Shown in pieces: positions 42,961 through 53,055 of a DNA stretch of 64,000 bases. Every line of letters starts with the position of its first letter. The stretch's first letter is position 1. Location: NCBI GenBank assembly GCA_020466095.1, contig CM035806.1, positions 111,941,401-112,005,400 of the forward strand. The letters run 5' to 3'. Position numbers and translations under genes: made by a program. The DNA comes from Chlorops oryzae (taxonomy: Eukaryota > Arthropoda > Insecta > Diptera > Chloropidae). The notes beneath the pieces are model-generated. The model was not told the origin of the DNA and made no database searches. It worked only from the letters and a program-made list of their open reading frames with translations.

Positions 42961-45900
42961 TCCTCTTAAATTTAGGGGACATTTTTCGCTCTGTGCGTTT
43001 TTCTGCCATTTTGCGAATTGTCCTCATTTGTTATAAAAATTTTCATTGATACTCCTTTTTTCCCGCTTTTTTCCTAAATTGTCCTCGTTTTTTACGAGAA
43101 TTCTCTTTGAAAAGTCCTCGTTGTTTCAGCATTTTCTCCAAATCTCCTCGAGGACAAAGATTAATTTTTTCTTAAAAAACGCAGAATTTTTCGAGGACAT
43201 TTGGCTTAGGTTGGGGCATTTGCCCCTACCTTCCCCCCCTGGCTACGCCCATGGCCTGACAATAGAATACCCGACACAGACACTTATGTTCGAATAATTT
43301 TTAATATCAAGAGGTGTTTAAGGACATATTGCGCCCATATACCGACTTTTGTTAAATTTCTTTATAAAAACCGCCCATTTGCCACGCCCAATTTTTCAAT
43401 TTTTTTGGGATTCTAATCGGAGGCCTTAATATACGTTCGAATTCTAAGTTTCAGTAAAATATCTCAAAAAATCCGGTTTTGGGGCAGTTTTGAGATTTTT
43501 GTGACAGACCCTTTTGGGGAGGACGTTACTGGCTATCACGGAAGCATACGTGCCAACTTTCGTTCAAGTCCCATTTGTATTTCGGGTGTAGGAGACAATT
43601 TTCGAAAAACGCCCTTATGCCACGCCCACTTTTCAAATTTTTTGAAATTATATTACGTGCCTTTAAACATGTTCAAATACCAAGTTTCATCAAAATATCT
43701 TGAAAAACTCAGGTTTTAGAGCAGTTTTTGTGATTTTCATAACAGACCCTAGTACTAGAGGTACCCCTAAAAATGGTCCGATCGGCTCCATTCTCGAACT
43801 TGTTCTTACTCATGTCCCCGTGAGCACGCATACCAAATTTTGTCAAGATAGCTCAACTCCTTCGATAAGATAACTGTATACAAACAGACGGACAGACGGA
43901 CGGACATGTCTAAATCGAATCTCCTGGTGACGCTGATCATTTCTATATACATTTTGTATGGACTATCTCGACTGGTTCTGGGTGTTACACATAGGGCTGC
44001 CAGATTTGAAACACCACATAAAAGTACATCCCGCAAAAAAATAAAGTACAAGGAGGAAAAAAAGAGTACAATTTTAGTTTTTCATTTATTATGAAATTAA
44101 AAAAAAAAACAAATTAATTCTTTTTAAAACGTAAAATGTCGTAAAAAAAGCCCTTTTTTTTTTTTTTTAGCTATTTTTATATTTCCTTGTTTTAAACGGG
44201 TGTGCACACCAAAATTTTCCGGTGTGTTTCCGATGTGAACACAAATATTTACACGTTGGGACCGAATACACACCAAACCATGTCTACAGACACGTTATGC
44301 ACGTCTATAGCTTGCGAAATGCAAAAAAGTAAGTACTCACATGCAATTCAGAACCGGATACCAGTTTTTATGGATTTCAACAAGAACTGGAACGATATAC
44401 TGTAGATGAAGACATTTGCATACTCGTATATATTTTTATCAATTTGTTAAACTTTGATTTCTTTGATATTGTTGTTTTCTTTGTACTTATATTATAAGAC
44501 CATTTGTAAATGAATGTGGCTGGGATTTTTTTACTTAGCAATTTTTCTCCGCGGAAAACGATTTGCTCTTACCGTCGATAATAGGGAGAATTTGATGATA
44601 TTTGCTTAAAAATTTTCGAAATTCTTGCTCCTTTTACGTTTTCTTCTCTGCTTATATAGAATGGGAGAAGTTTTTTTCAAATCCGCAGCGAAAAATTCCT
44701 CGGGAATATTTAAAATCGGACGGTGTTTGATAAAGCAGAACCAAAATAAAATATAAAAATAACAACCTTTTTTTGGGCCGTTTTCAAAATTTGTTTGGCC
44801 TTTTTTAGCCTTTTTTTGAGCTTATCTAGCCAGTTTTCATTTGTAAAGGGCCCTTTATACGGTCATATATGTTCGTGGATTTGTTGGGTATGATGAAAAG
44901 TATGTGTGTGTAAACACAAAAAAAGCAAGTTCTACAACATGCTCGCCGGTTTTCAAAAATTTTTGATTTTTCTGTCGGTGTGACGAACAAGCTTTATAAT
45001 GTAAATGGCTGCATCATGTACACAGTATATATCTAATATATCGTCGATAATAAGTGCTGCTACTAATGTGCGTGCCATCTTTTCTCGCTGAAAATTAAAA
45101 CGAAATGAAGTTTTATGAAATGTTCGTCCAAGTAGGGGGGATATGTTCGTTCTGGATGTGCAACTTTTTTTGTATGGAAAATCGGAAAAAGACGCACATT
45201 GAAGATCTAGAAAATTTTTGTTGATTTGTATGAGACGTCTCACATTTGAGATCTAGAAAATTTTTTTCATTTGTATGAGAGGTCGCACATTTGAGATCTA
45301 GAAAATTTTTGTTGATTTGTATGAGAGGTCGCACATTTGAGATCTAGAAAATTTTTTTCATTTGTATGAGACGTCGCACATCTAGAAAATTTTGGTTGGT
45401 TTATATGAGATGACATACATTTAGGTCTTTGGAAATGTAGGAAGTTTATATGAGATGACATACGTTTAGGTCTTTGGAAATTTTTGGAGGTTTATATGAG
45501 ATGACATACATTTAGGTCTTTGGAAATTTTTGGAGGTTTATATGAGATGACATACATTTAGGTCTTTGGAAATTTTTGGAGGTTTATATGAGAAGGTTCG
45601 CATTGAGCCTCATTGAAGAGGTGAGAAACTGTGCGGTAGGAGAGCATATATAGTTCAATATGTAAACATTGGGTTAGAGCTGGAGTTGACTTATCGCTAC
45701 TGAAGTCATTGAGATGAAGATAAGGCATGATTTTTTAGCCAGAACAAGTTGAAGCTTGCCTCATTGAATGTTTTGAAAAATTAGTACATATATGTGTGAG
45801 TATGGTGTGGGTGAGAAGCTGTGCGGTAGGAGAGCATATATAGTTCAATATGTAAACATTGGGTTAGAGCTGGAGTTGACTTATCGCTACTGAAGTCATT

Positions 45901-46497
45901 CAGATGAAGATAAGGCATGATTTTTTAGCGAGAACAAGTTGAAGCGTGCCTCATTGGATGTTTATTCAAAAATTTTTCAAGTTCAAGTTCAGTTCAATCA
46001 GGGCGATATTTTTGGGATTGAAGAATGTTTTGAAAAATTAGTACATATATGTGTGAGTATGGTGTGGGTGAGAAGCTGTGCGGTAGGAGAGCATATATAG
46101 TTCAATATGTAAACATTGGGTTAGAGCTGGAGTTGACTTATCGCTACTGAAGTCATTGAGATGAAGACAAGGCATGATTTTTTAGCCAGAACAAGTTGAA
46201 GCGTGCCTCATTTTATGTTTATTCAAAAATTTTTCAAGTTCAAGTTCAGTTCAATCGGGGGAATATTAAAATCAAAAATTTTTCAAGTTCAAGTTCAGTT
46301 CAATCGGGGGAATATTAAAATTTTTTGGACAAGAAAAACAAACAGTTGCATCCCGTTTATTTCTTAAGAAAAATTTTATGGATAAGAATTGTACAACATG
46401 AGCAAAGTTGTGAAGCGAAGTGTGCATAAAATCAGATTTTTCTCCTTTGACGTTGCCATTCTTTAAAGTGAAATCAAACAGTTCAGTTTAAATTTAT

Positions 46498-46797
46498 CAA
46501 AAAATCGATCGTGAGCGTCGGTTTCGAAAGTAGTGTCATCTTTAAGTGTATAAAATCGCCGTGGACTTGTCCAATCCGTATCGTGATCCTCGTATTGGTA
46601 CTTTCTTCAAATTAAAAACGAAAAAATCGATCGTGAGCGTCGGTTTCGAAAGTAGTGTCATCTTTAAGTGTATAAAATCCCCGTGGACTTGTCCAATCCG
46701 TATCGTGATCCTATCGTATTGATAGAGACTAACGTCCATCATCATCAAAGTTTACACTCAAAGACGATCGCAGACAATTCCGCCGTCAAACCCCCAG
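46498..46797 (+). promoter_or_regulatory. Duplicated TATA promoter and first exon in the left TIR
   Basis: Two copies of a block with ATCGATCGTGAGCGTCGGTT and GTGTATAAAATC lie 122 bp apart. TATAAAA occurs at 46550 and 46672. CCCCCAG then GTATGT at 46798 looks like a first-exon donor. The same region occurs mirrored at 59320-59620 for the polymerase gene. Confidence 0.65.
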
Positions 46798-46950
46798 GTA
46801 TGTAACCCTTTGCATCCTTTTCTGAAGTGTGCACGTAGCATTTAATATTTTTATTTAATGTAATATATTTTATATGTATATTTATTCCTTTCATTCCTAC
46901 TGGGAACGTAGGGTTGAATTTAATATCATATTTTGCTTTTTTGTTTCTAG
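46798..46950 (+). other. 5'-UTR intron, left TIR copy
   Basis: GTATGT...TTTGTTTCTAG, 153 bp, ending 23 bp before the ATG of the zinc-finger ORF. An identical-length intron lies at 59167-59319 on the minus strand. Confidence 0.65.
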
Positions 46951-46972
46951 AATATAAAATTTAACAATCAAA

Positions 46973-47329
46973 ATGAATAAGGCTTGCGAAATTTGTTTAA
47001 AGGAGTTTTCTTCGGAAGCGGGTATGAAACGCCATAAAAGGGCAATGCATTTAAAGAACAATTTTTTATGCGAATATTGCGGTGTTATTTTAAAGAATCA
47101 TTTTACTCTCAAACGACATTATGAGACAACTCATAGTATGGAATTTCCAAACCAAGACCAAAACGATTCTGATATTCTGTGCGAATATTGCGGTATTAGA
47201 TTTAAAAACCGTTTTGCTATAAAAAGTCATTATGAGACACTTCATGGTACGGAATTTCAAATCCAAGATCAAAACATGTCTGATGAAAACCTTATCACGA
47301 AGAAATGTGAACGGGTTTTATTGTCGTGA
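46973..47329 (+). pseudogene. Truncated duplicate of the polymerase N-terminus (C2H2 zinc fingers)
   Basis: Codons 1-113 are the same as the start of the polymerase gene at 59144, because the TIR ends inside that gene. Three C2H2-type units are visible (CEICLKEFSSEAGMKRHKRA, CEYCGVILKNHFTLKRHYET, CEYCGIRFKNRFAIKSHYET). After the TIR end at 47311 the frame adds a few unrelated residues and stops. It keeps its own promoter copy, so a short zinc-finger protein could be made; that is inference. Confidence 0.75.
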
Positions 47330-47394
47330 ACAAGTTTTTTGCTCAAAGGCTTATGATGAAATAAATAAAATGTGCTACAAATCAATGCTTTATA

Positions 47395-48585
47395 TTAAGT
47401 GTGCTTTACAATTTCACCAGTCATCGGTTTGTATGTAATGACACGATCATGTATAAGAACACAATATGCCGAAGTGTTTGGTTTAATGTTTTCAAGAGTT
47501 TTGAACATTATACGAATATCGAGAGCACCTGTTTTAATTTCTTCATTTTGATGCGATGTGTCAATAACAATTATTGGACATTCTTTAAACTTTTTGCAGC
47601 ATAAAAGTGGGTGTGACTCAATCATGTAATAACTTTGTTGAAACCTTGCATACATTTCATATAAGAGAGCATATCGATTACGAGACAAATTTAAATTAAG
47701 GTCATCGTATGGATATGAAACAGAGTTTAAATGTACTTTTAAATCGGTTAAGCTACAGTTTGTAAACTTTTCTCCATTCTCGAAAGCGATAAGAATAAAA
47801 CGAGGACGCTCACTTTGTGTTCCTACTTTTATGTTCCATGTATGATTTGTACTTTGAGGTAGCTCTGGATAAAAGTAACATTCCCAACTACGAAATGATA
47901 TAGGTAGAGGAATATCCTCTTTAATAGTTGTATAGATTTTCAATTTGGCTGCATCGGATAATTGAATTTGGGGAACCTTCCAAGCAACATTTAAGAGCTT
48001 TAAGTTAATGTTATCCTTTTCACTCTCTTCCGTAGTATAGACAGACTTATCATTTGATCTAGAACGTAGCAAGATAAGCTCATGTTTTGAATTTATCATA
48101 ATTTTATCAAAGTCTTCGGCAAAGCCCATCAACATTTTTAGTGGTACGCAAAAATTGAAATAGCCATTATTTATAGCTGGTTTAATATTTTCTTCCGGAG
48201 ACCAACCGGCATTTTCCAACATTGTACTTGTATTTTTGTTTAAGGATACAAGATTTTTTAAAGTAGAAGTTTGACCCAAGTACCGTGTGCGATCAATTTC
48301 GACACCATTCATTTCATAACGTATTTCCTCAAATAGATATGCAATACAATTATTTCGAAATTTAACTCCTTTGGGTTCTGCATTTTCGGAACCAATTGAA
48401 ACAACCCCCTCAATGTACAGTAAGCTTTCATGAGGTAGAACGTAGAGATCTTGATTTTGAATTGCTATCCGTATCTCATCATTGTTGTTAAAGGATTGCA
48501 AATATGGTTGATATGTGTGAAATTCTTTCTTCGTAATAGACTCATCGAAGACGGGTTGTTCTCCAACTCTCAAGATATTATTCAT
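47395..48585 (-). CDS. Maverick major capsid protein
   Basis: The 396-residue protein starts MNNILRVGEQPVFDES at a good ATG. It resembles the Polinton double-jelly-roll major capsid protein in position, size and blocks such as SFRSWECYFYPELPQS, LIAFENGEKFTNCSL and IVIDTSHQNEEIKTGALDIR near the C-terminus. No transmembrane segment. A minus-strand TATA-like TATAAAAAAG lies at 48657-48648, about 70 bp upstream. It would form the capsid shell. Assigned from family memory and synteny with the minor capsid gene next to it. Confidence 0.85.
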   Translation of the reverse strand: MNNILRVGEQPVFDESITKKEFHTYQPYLQSFNNNDEIRIAIQNQDLYVLPHESLLYIEGVVSIGSENAEPKGVKFRNNCIAYLFEEIRYEMNGVEIDRTRYLGQTSTLKNLVSLNKNTSTMLENAGWSPEENIKPAINNGYFNFCVPLKMLMGFAEDFDKIMINSKHELILLRSRSNDKSVYTTEESEKDNINLKLLNVAWKVPQIQLSDAAKLKIYTTIKEDIPLPISFRSWECYFYPELPQSTNHTWNIKVGTQSERPRFILIAFENGEKFTNCSLTDLKVHLNSVSYPYDDLNLNLSRNRYALLYEMYARFQQSYYMIESHPLLCCKKFKECPIIVIDTSHQNEEIKTGALDIRIMFKTLENIKPNTSAYCVLIHDRVITYKPMTGEIVKHT

Positions 48586-48770
48586 TTCTTTTTAATGTAA
48601 GTAAATCCCAATGATTGTAAAAAGTTTCTATTTTTAATACTTAATGGCTTTTTTATAAGAAATTTTTCTTTGCTTATTCTTGACGCGTTATGTACAAGAG
48701 ATGAAGATAAACTGATAGAAGAACCATCGTTCACACCATTTTTATTAAATATAATCATAGCTGATGCTAA
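48586..48770. other. Spacer with a TATA box for the capsid gene
   Basis: A 185-bp spacer between capsid genes. Apart from TATAAAAAAG (minus, 48657-48648), no signal is visible. Confidence 0.45.
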
Positions 48771-49466
48771 TTATTCAACAGGTTTCAAATGGAGTCTTAA
48801 TGTAATTGTTTCTCCTTGAAAATTTAATAATACACCGTTTTCGTTAACAAGTCTAACTGCAATTGAACCTATCTCTTTGACGATCACAGGCAAATAGATA
48901 ACATTATTTGGAATTATGTCTATTTTATATCCCGGTTCAACATTTATAGAGAATTCATGTAAGGTGTGTGCCAAGGTACTGTTAACATATGAACCGCCCA
49001 CAATGTTGCACTCAATACGTACAACATTGTTTTGGGTAATCATTAAACTTGTATCCGATATATGTGTTTCATCAGGTTTAAGTTGACGCTTTGAAAATCC
49101 CAAAAGCGATCCAATGCTTCTCTCTCTATCAAAATAAATTATATCTTTTTCAGAGAAGATTTCAGCTTTTAATGTATTATTATTGGCCTTTATACTTAAT
49201 GTAGCACCAGCTGCTGCTGCTTCTTGATTTTCGTATGCGTCTAAAATATATTTCACAATATCATCGAACTCATATGACCCGATAGGAAGCTCGATTACAT
49301 GCTTGCCAATGTGAAAAAGGTTATTTTTTTCATCAATATTCGGTATTGAGTAATATGTATGAAAATCAATCAGTCCACAAACATATTCCTTTTTAAGCTC
49401 TATGGGAGGAAAATAATTTGCTGTAAGAATTGAGGAATTTCCAGTCAAAGTCAATGTTCTTGACAT
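48771..49466 (-). CDS. Maverick minor capsid (penton-like) protein
   Basis: About 231 residues from the ATG at 49466 (MSRTLTLTGNSSILTANYFP). The upstream 12 codons open only with TTG, so the ATG is preferred. Blocks include LIDFHTYYSIPNI, HVIELPIGSYEFDDI, SLLGFSKRQL and CNIVGGSYVN. These fit the Polinton minor capsid protein, predicted single jelly roll, which forms vertices. A minus-strand TATAAAAAG lies at 49528-49520, about 54 bp upstream. It neighbours MCP and integrase, as in other Mavericks. Confidence 0.8.
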   Translation of the reverse strand: MSRTLTLTGNSSILTANYFPPIELKKEYVCGLIDFHTYYSIPNIDEKNNLFHIGKHVIELPIGSYEFDDIVKYILDAYENQEAAAAGATLSIKANNNTLKAEIFSEKDIIYFDRERSIGSLLGFSKRQLKPDETHISDTSLMITQNNVVRIECNIVGGSYVNSTLAHTLHEFSINVEPGYKIDIIPNNVIYLPVIVKEIGSIAVRLVNENGVLLNFQGETITLRLHLKPVE

Positions 49467-49536
49467 CTTGAGGGGTTGAGATAGTAAAGTAAACTGAATC
49501 AATCAAAGAAATAAAACTTCTTTTTATAAAATTTTT

Positions 49537-50454
49537 TCATAGTATATCATATTTATTTATCCAAGAGTTGTGACTATCGGAAAACCCCAACCATTTTACA
49601 TACACTTTATCACCCCGCTTCTTTATAACTTTCTCAACTAAATACATGTGAGGAAAACGTGATTTTTGCAATTCTTGTGTATAGAAAGCACCCTTAATTA
49701 CATTTCCCTGATAGTCTTCTAGAATATAAGTACATGGATTGGTATTTTGAATCTTATTTATCTTGAAGATTTCCGTTGTCCAATTGGGTGTGTAACCTTT
49801 CTCAAAAACATGTTTATATTTGCTTATTCGAACGTAATCGTTTACATGAAATTTAGGCTTATTATAGACTTTCAGACGGTTGTAAATCGTTTTTAGAATT
49901 GTTGCTGCATTTAAAGAATTCACTTTATCGGGTGCAATTTTTATTGTTCTGTGGACTTTTCCATTGTACTCTTTAGTCAATTTTTGATATTCATCAATCC
50001 ATTTGTAAGAACCGCGATTACTGAAGCCCTTCCACATCATATTTTTCAAAGTGCGATTAAATCGTTCAACTATCGAGGCTTTCATTACACTATAGGTAGA
50101 GTAGTGATTTATTTTGTTTTGTTTCATTAAAAGTTGAAACTCTTTATTGAAGAATTCCTTTCCATCATCTGTTTGCAAATTTTTAGGTTTTCGACCGCAT
50201 TCAAATACACTTTTCATTGCTTTGGTAACATCAGGAGCTGTTTTCGACTTTATCGCAACGGTCCAGGCATATTTGGAGAAAGTGTCAATGATTGTGAGTA
50301 GGTAGCGATAACCTTTGTTGAATGTAGAGTAATTACCCATTTCCACTAAATCAGCTTGCCAAAGATCATCAATATCTTTGGTTATAACAGCTCTTCGTTT
50401 AAAATTTCGTCGTGCCTGTCGATGGAGCTCCTCAACTATTTGATATCGACTCAT
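49537..50454 (-). CDS. Maverick integrase with chromodomain
   Basis: 305 residues. DDE core: LWQADLVEM (Asp35), LQTDDGKEF (Asp96) and SIVERFNRTL (Glu130). The N-terminal HHCC zinc region of retroviral integrases is absent or very reduced. The C-terminal part has an SH3-like region (FHVNDYVRISKYKHVFEKGY) and a chromodomain (YLVEKVIKKRGDKVYVKWLG). It should integrate the element into the host genome; the chromodomain suggests histone-mark targeting. Its ATG at 50454 overlaps the stop of the upstream gene by 4 nt (50451-50454). Confidence 0.93.
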   Translation of the reverse strand: MSRYQIVEELHRQARRNFKRRAVITKDIDDLWQADLVEMGNYSTFNKGYRYLLTIIDTFSKYAWTVAIKSKTAPDVTKAMKSVFECGRKPKNLQTDDGKEFFNKEFQLLMKQNKINHYSTYSVMKASIVERFNRTLKNMMWKGFSNRGSYKWIDEYQKLTKEYNGKVHRTIKIAPDKVNSLNAATILKTIYNRLKVYNKPKFHVNDYVRISKYKHVFEKGYTPNWTTEIFKINKIQNTNPCTYILEDYQGNVIKGAFYTQELQKSRFPHMYLVEKVIKKRGDKVYVKWLGFSDSHNSWINKYDIL

Positions 50455-50912
50455 CTTGAAGATGGTATTGTGTGGTTTTGGTTTGGTTTTTGAATAATGT
50501 TTTGATTAGAAATCATTGAAAACAAAACATTTTCCGTACCTTCTAAACGCTTCTCAACATATTCCATATACACCTTAAACCTCTCATCAATATCGCGTTC
50601 AATAGATTTAATTTTTTCATAAACGGTTTCAATTTCTTTATTACGGTGACTTTCATAAGCTTTAATTGAATCCTGAAATTCAGTTCGATACGCATCAAGA
50701 CTTAGAATTACAAAATTTTGCGTTGCAGCGTCACCCTTTACTATTGGATCTTTAAGATTTCTGATGCGTTTAAAATGAGCGTTGAAGCTGTGATCTCTGC
50801 TAGCGCTTAGAGTCAATTCCGTATTAAAACTTTTTGACTTGGATGTATTGTTATTATATCGACCGAATTTGTCCACGCTCATCTTTTTATTTTTCGTCGA
50901 GTTTTCATTCAA
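50451..50912 (-). CDS. Maverick conserved hypothetical, coiled-coil
   Basis: 153 residues. The N-terminus is basic and Asn/Ser-rich with a VDKFGRYNN motif, which I associate with Maverick structural proteins. Residues about 75-130 are charged and helical (KEIETVYEKIKSIERDIDER), likely a coiled coil. It overlaps the gene before it by 8 nt and the integrase by 4 nt. Function unknown; a virion protein is possible from the location. Confidence 0.7.
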   Translation of the reverse strand: MNENSTKNKKMSVDKFGRYNNNTSKSKSFNTELTLSASRDHSFNAHFKRIRNLKDPIVKGDAATQNFVILSLDAYRTEFQDSIKAYESHRNKEIETVYEKIKSIERDIDERFKVYMEYVEKRLEGTENVLFSMISNQNIIQKPNQNHTIPSSR

Positions 50913-51936
50913 TTATGTCAGCTTCTTTAAGCTCTTCAATAATTGAAATAATTTCGTTGTTATGATTATTATGTCCTGCAGATTGTGATGCTATGAGTAG
51001 TCGTAAACGATTAACCAATTCATTTGGGTCATCCCAATATATATAGTTGATTGGATTCAAATTTAAATTCATTAAACCAAATCCTTCTTTCTTCACATCT
51101 AAGTTTGAGTTTGACCCTTTACTCTCCACATCTTTGATTAAAAATTGAATAATGTTAAGATACTTGGGTCCTTTGTTTCCATTGACTTGACCACGAGATG
51201 TATAGCCACGTCTATAGGCATTAGTTTTCAATAGAATTTTCTTATACAATTTTAAATCCGGTTCAGTATATTCGATAGGATTTTTTGTGAACATTAACTG
51301 AAAAAGTCCTGGTGTCATTGTAAATGTTTCGTCACCAATTTGAACTTGATTAGAACTTTTGAATGATATTTTTGAGTCTCCAAACATCAATTGCTTTTCC
51401 GAATTGTAATTCAATCCAAATATTCTATCTAGACTGTTTTGCTTTTCTAGTAGATCAAAATTCGGTTCATTTAACAAATTACTGACTTCTCCTTCTTCTT
51501 CTTCCATGGCTTTAATAGTGTTTGATTTATTATCATCATCATCAACGTCATCATCATTGCTATAAAATTGATCATTGCTTTCTTCATCATCATCATAATC
51601 TTGAACAGAATCAACACTATTAGACCTTTTTGGTGTACTAGTTTCAATCTTTGGTAGTTTATTAATTTTTTTCCTCCTATCTTTTTTCATCGGTCTTTTG
51701 AATAAATTTTTTTTGTTGAAAGTTGAAATATTTGCTTTAGAGTTTTTAACCAAATCATTTACTATTTCATTTTTAACTTTAGTTTCTGTAAGCAAATCCT
51801 TAATTGGAGCTGTGATTGGTAGAAAAGTTTTTTCCAGATTTTCTGCTGCGCTTAAATCATTAATTTTAATGGCTTTGAACTTATTCCTCAAAACTTTTCT
51901 CGTCTGAATAATTTTGGAAAGTAATTCATCATCCAT
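50905..51936 (-). CDS. Maverick conserved hypothetical with acidic linker
   Basis: 343 residues. The N-terminal part is basic and helical (KVLRNKFKAIKI, KDRRKKINKL). It has a long acidic linker (about 115-150, DYDDDEESND, DDDVDDDDN). The conserved C-terminal domain has LFQLMFTKNPIEYTE, YWDDPNELVNRLRLLIASQ and AGHNNHNNEIISIIEEL. The C-terminal block recurs in arthropod Maverick proteins (I recall it as a DUF8207-like domain). A minus-strand TATAAAAG lies at 52037-52030, 94 bp upstream. Function unknown. Confidence 0.75.
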   Translation of the reverse strand: MDDELLSKIIQTRKVLRNKFKAIKINDLSAAENLEKTFLPITAPIKDLLTETKVKNEIVNDLVKNSKANISTFNKKNLFKRPMKKDRRKKINKLPKIETSTPKRSNSVDSVQDYDDDEESNDQFYSNDDDVDDDDNKSNTIKAMEEEEGEVSNLLNEPNFDLLEKQNSLDRIFGLNYNSEKQLMFGDSKISFKSSNQVQIGDETFTMTPGLFQLMFTKNPIEYTEPDLKLYKKILLKTNAYRRGYTSRGQVNGNKGPKYLNIIQFLIKDVESKGSNSNLDVKKEGFGLMNLNLNPINYIYWDDPNELVNRLRLLIASQSAGHNNHNNEIISIIEELKEADIIE

Positions 51937-52061
51937 GACTTTGTTGTTGCTACTGATAATGACGCTCTCAATGAACTGTTTGCATTAATGGTTAAATTAT
52001 TAATGAGATCATTTAAGTGTCCATGACATCTTTTATATTATAAATTTTCCTCAATTTAATT

Positions 52062-52155
52062 GCCACCTTCCGTGGCGTAGTGGTTAGGAGTATGTCGTTG
52101 TCATACATCTATAGGCTCAAAGCGAGATGTTTAACTCTCGACACAGGTAGAAACT
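52062..52155 (+). mobile_element. tRNA-like SINE fragment inside the Maverick
   Basis: CCGTGGCGTAGTGGTTAGGAG fits a pol III A-box region, and GATGTTTAACTCTCGACACAG sits where the B-box would be. Unlike the copies at 22840 and 28545 in detail. No clear tail or TSD. Confidence 0.5.
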
Positions 52156-52233
52156 TTAGAAAATCCTATTTATTCTCTTCCTCTCTCTTTCACTGTAACT
52201 TCTACATTGCAATTAATCGGGAAATAAGTGATA

Positions 52234-52242
52234 AAATATAAC

Positions 52243-52301
<59 letters not shown>
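52234..52301. repeat. (TC)n microsatellite
   Basis: A TC run of about 68 bp just downstream of the BIR gene. Confidence 0.92.
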
Positions 52302-52360
52302 AATAGAGAAAAGAAAAAATAAAATTGTATACAGTTTATAAAAATATATTTTATTAGTTT

Positions 52361-53044
52361 TCAATCGGGTACAGTAGTTTGCAGTTGTAATAATGCATTG
52401 ACCATATGTAAAACTGTATATATGTCGTTTGGAAAAACATATTTGCTACTGCATCGTGGATATACTATTGCTTTAAGACGTAGAATAAGTCGTGATATTT
52501 GCAATATTGCATTCAACTCATCTTGATGAATAGTATGATTGTTGGTATGACGTAAGCATATTAATGGACAATTAGGCGACCAGCGTATATGTTCTGCTAG
52601 AGGATCATCATTTATTTTCCATTTACAAATTTCCACTGTGCAAAAGTAACATTTTGCAATATCTTCACTGCCAGTGTAAAACATTCCAAATTGTGCAAGC
52701 CTTCTTGTATCCATCCAGCCCAAAGGCCAATTTTCGAAAGTTTTTAGGCGCTCGCTCTCATAGCACATTCGATCGGTCATATCCAAAGGTTCAACATTCT
52801 TTACACTCTGGATTGATGGGGGCCAAAACGAGTCTGTTCCTCGATGAACAGGTCTGTTTATTGTTGTTGCTGTTGAACAGATCTGCTTATTGAACAGGTC
52901 TGTTCCATAATGAACAGGGCTGTTTGCTGTCGATGAAGAAGAAGAAGAAGGATGACTATTGAACTGATCAGATTGTTGCTTGACTCCAAACATTGTTGTT
53001 GAACTGCTTGATCTGTTTTTGAAACTGAACATTTTGTTGTGCAT
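52361..53044 (-). CDS. BIR-domain protein of the Maverick (IAP-like)
   Basis: 227 residues. A single BIR fold lies at about 97-163, with SERLKTFENWPLGWMDTRRL, Cys132, Cys135, His152 and Cys159 in the C-x2-C-x16-H-x6-C spacing, and EHIRWSPNCPL. The N-terminal 90 residues are Ser/Thr-rich with two HYGTD/HRGTD repeats. The C-terminal tail lacks a RING finger. Inhibitor-of-apoptosis proteins with BIR domains are known cargo of insect viruses and some Mavericks; a role in blocking cell death is inferred. A minus-strand TATAAAAG (53060-53053) lies only 9 nt before the ATG. Confidence 0.9.
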   Translation of the reverse strand: MHNKMFSFKNRSSSSTTMFGVKQQSDQFNSHPSSSSSSTANSPVHYGTDLFNKQICSTATTINRPVHRGTDSFWPPSIQSVKNVEPLDMTDRMCYESERLKTFENWPLGWMDTRRLAQFGMFYTGSEDIAKCYFCTVEICKWKINDDPLAEHIRWSPNCPLICLRHTNNHTIHQDELNAILQISRLILRLKAIVYPRCSSKYVFPNDIYTVLHMVNALLQLQTTVPD

Positions 53045-53055
53045 ACACTTTGCTT

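Larger units (their letters stand above)
40221..43253. mobile_element. 3.0-kb hAT-like element with nested DINE copies
   Basis: TIRs CATGGGCGTAGCCAGG and complement are flanked by the 8-bp TSD GCCTGACA (40213-40220, 43254-43261). No transposase is visible. Much of the interior is DINE-like sequence (40705-41705, 41743-42400) and degenerate AAATTAAGATGA-type repeats. Its true unexpanded length is therefore below 1.5 kb. Confidence 0.82.
44846..47311. repeat. Left TIR of the Maverick
   Basis: It pairs with 58806-61319. From the outside in: unique sequence; about five 46-bp units (CTAGAAAATTTTTGTTGATTTG..., 45190-45400); four 46-bp units (GGTCTTTGGAAATTTTTGG..., 45420-45600); three larger units (about 45600-46220); a twofold 122-bp promoter repeat (46500-46740); a UTR intron; and the first 113 codons of the polymerase gene. 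Copy numbers differ from the right arm, and the left arm has extra sequence near 44880-45130. Confidence 0.92.
51937..52360. other. Intergenic region with SINE and microsatellite
   Basis: It holds the promoter-like TATAAAAG (minus, 52037-52030), a tRNA-like SINE and a (TC)n run. The open frame 52170-52364 is a microsatellite artefact. Confidence 0.7.
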
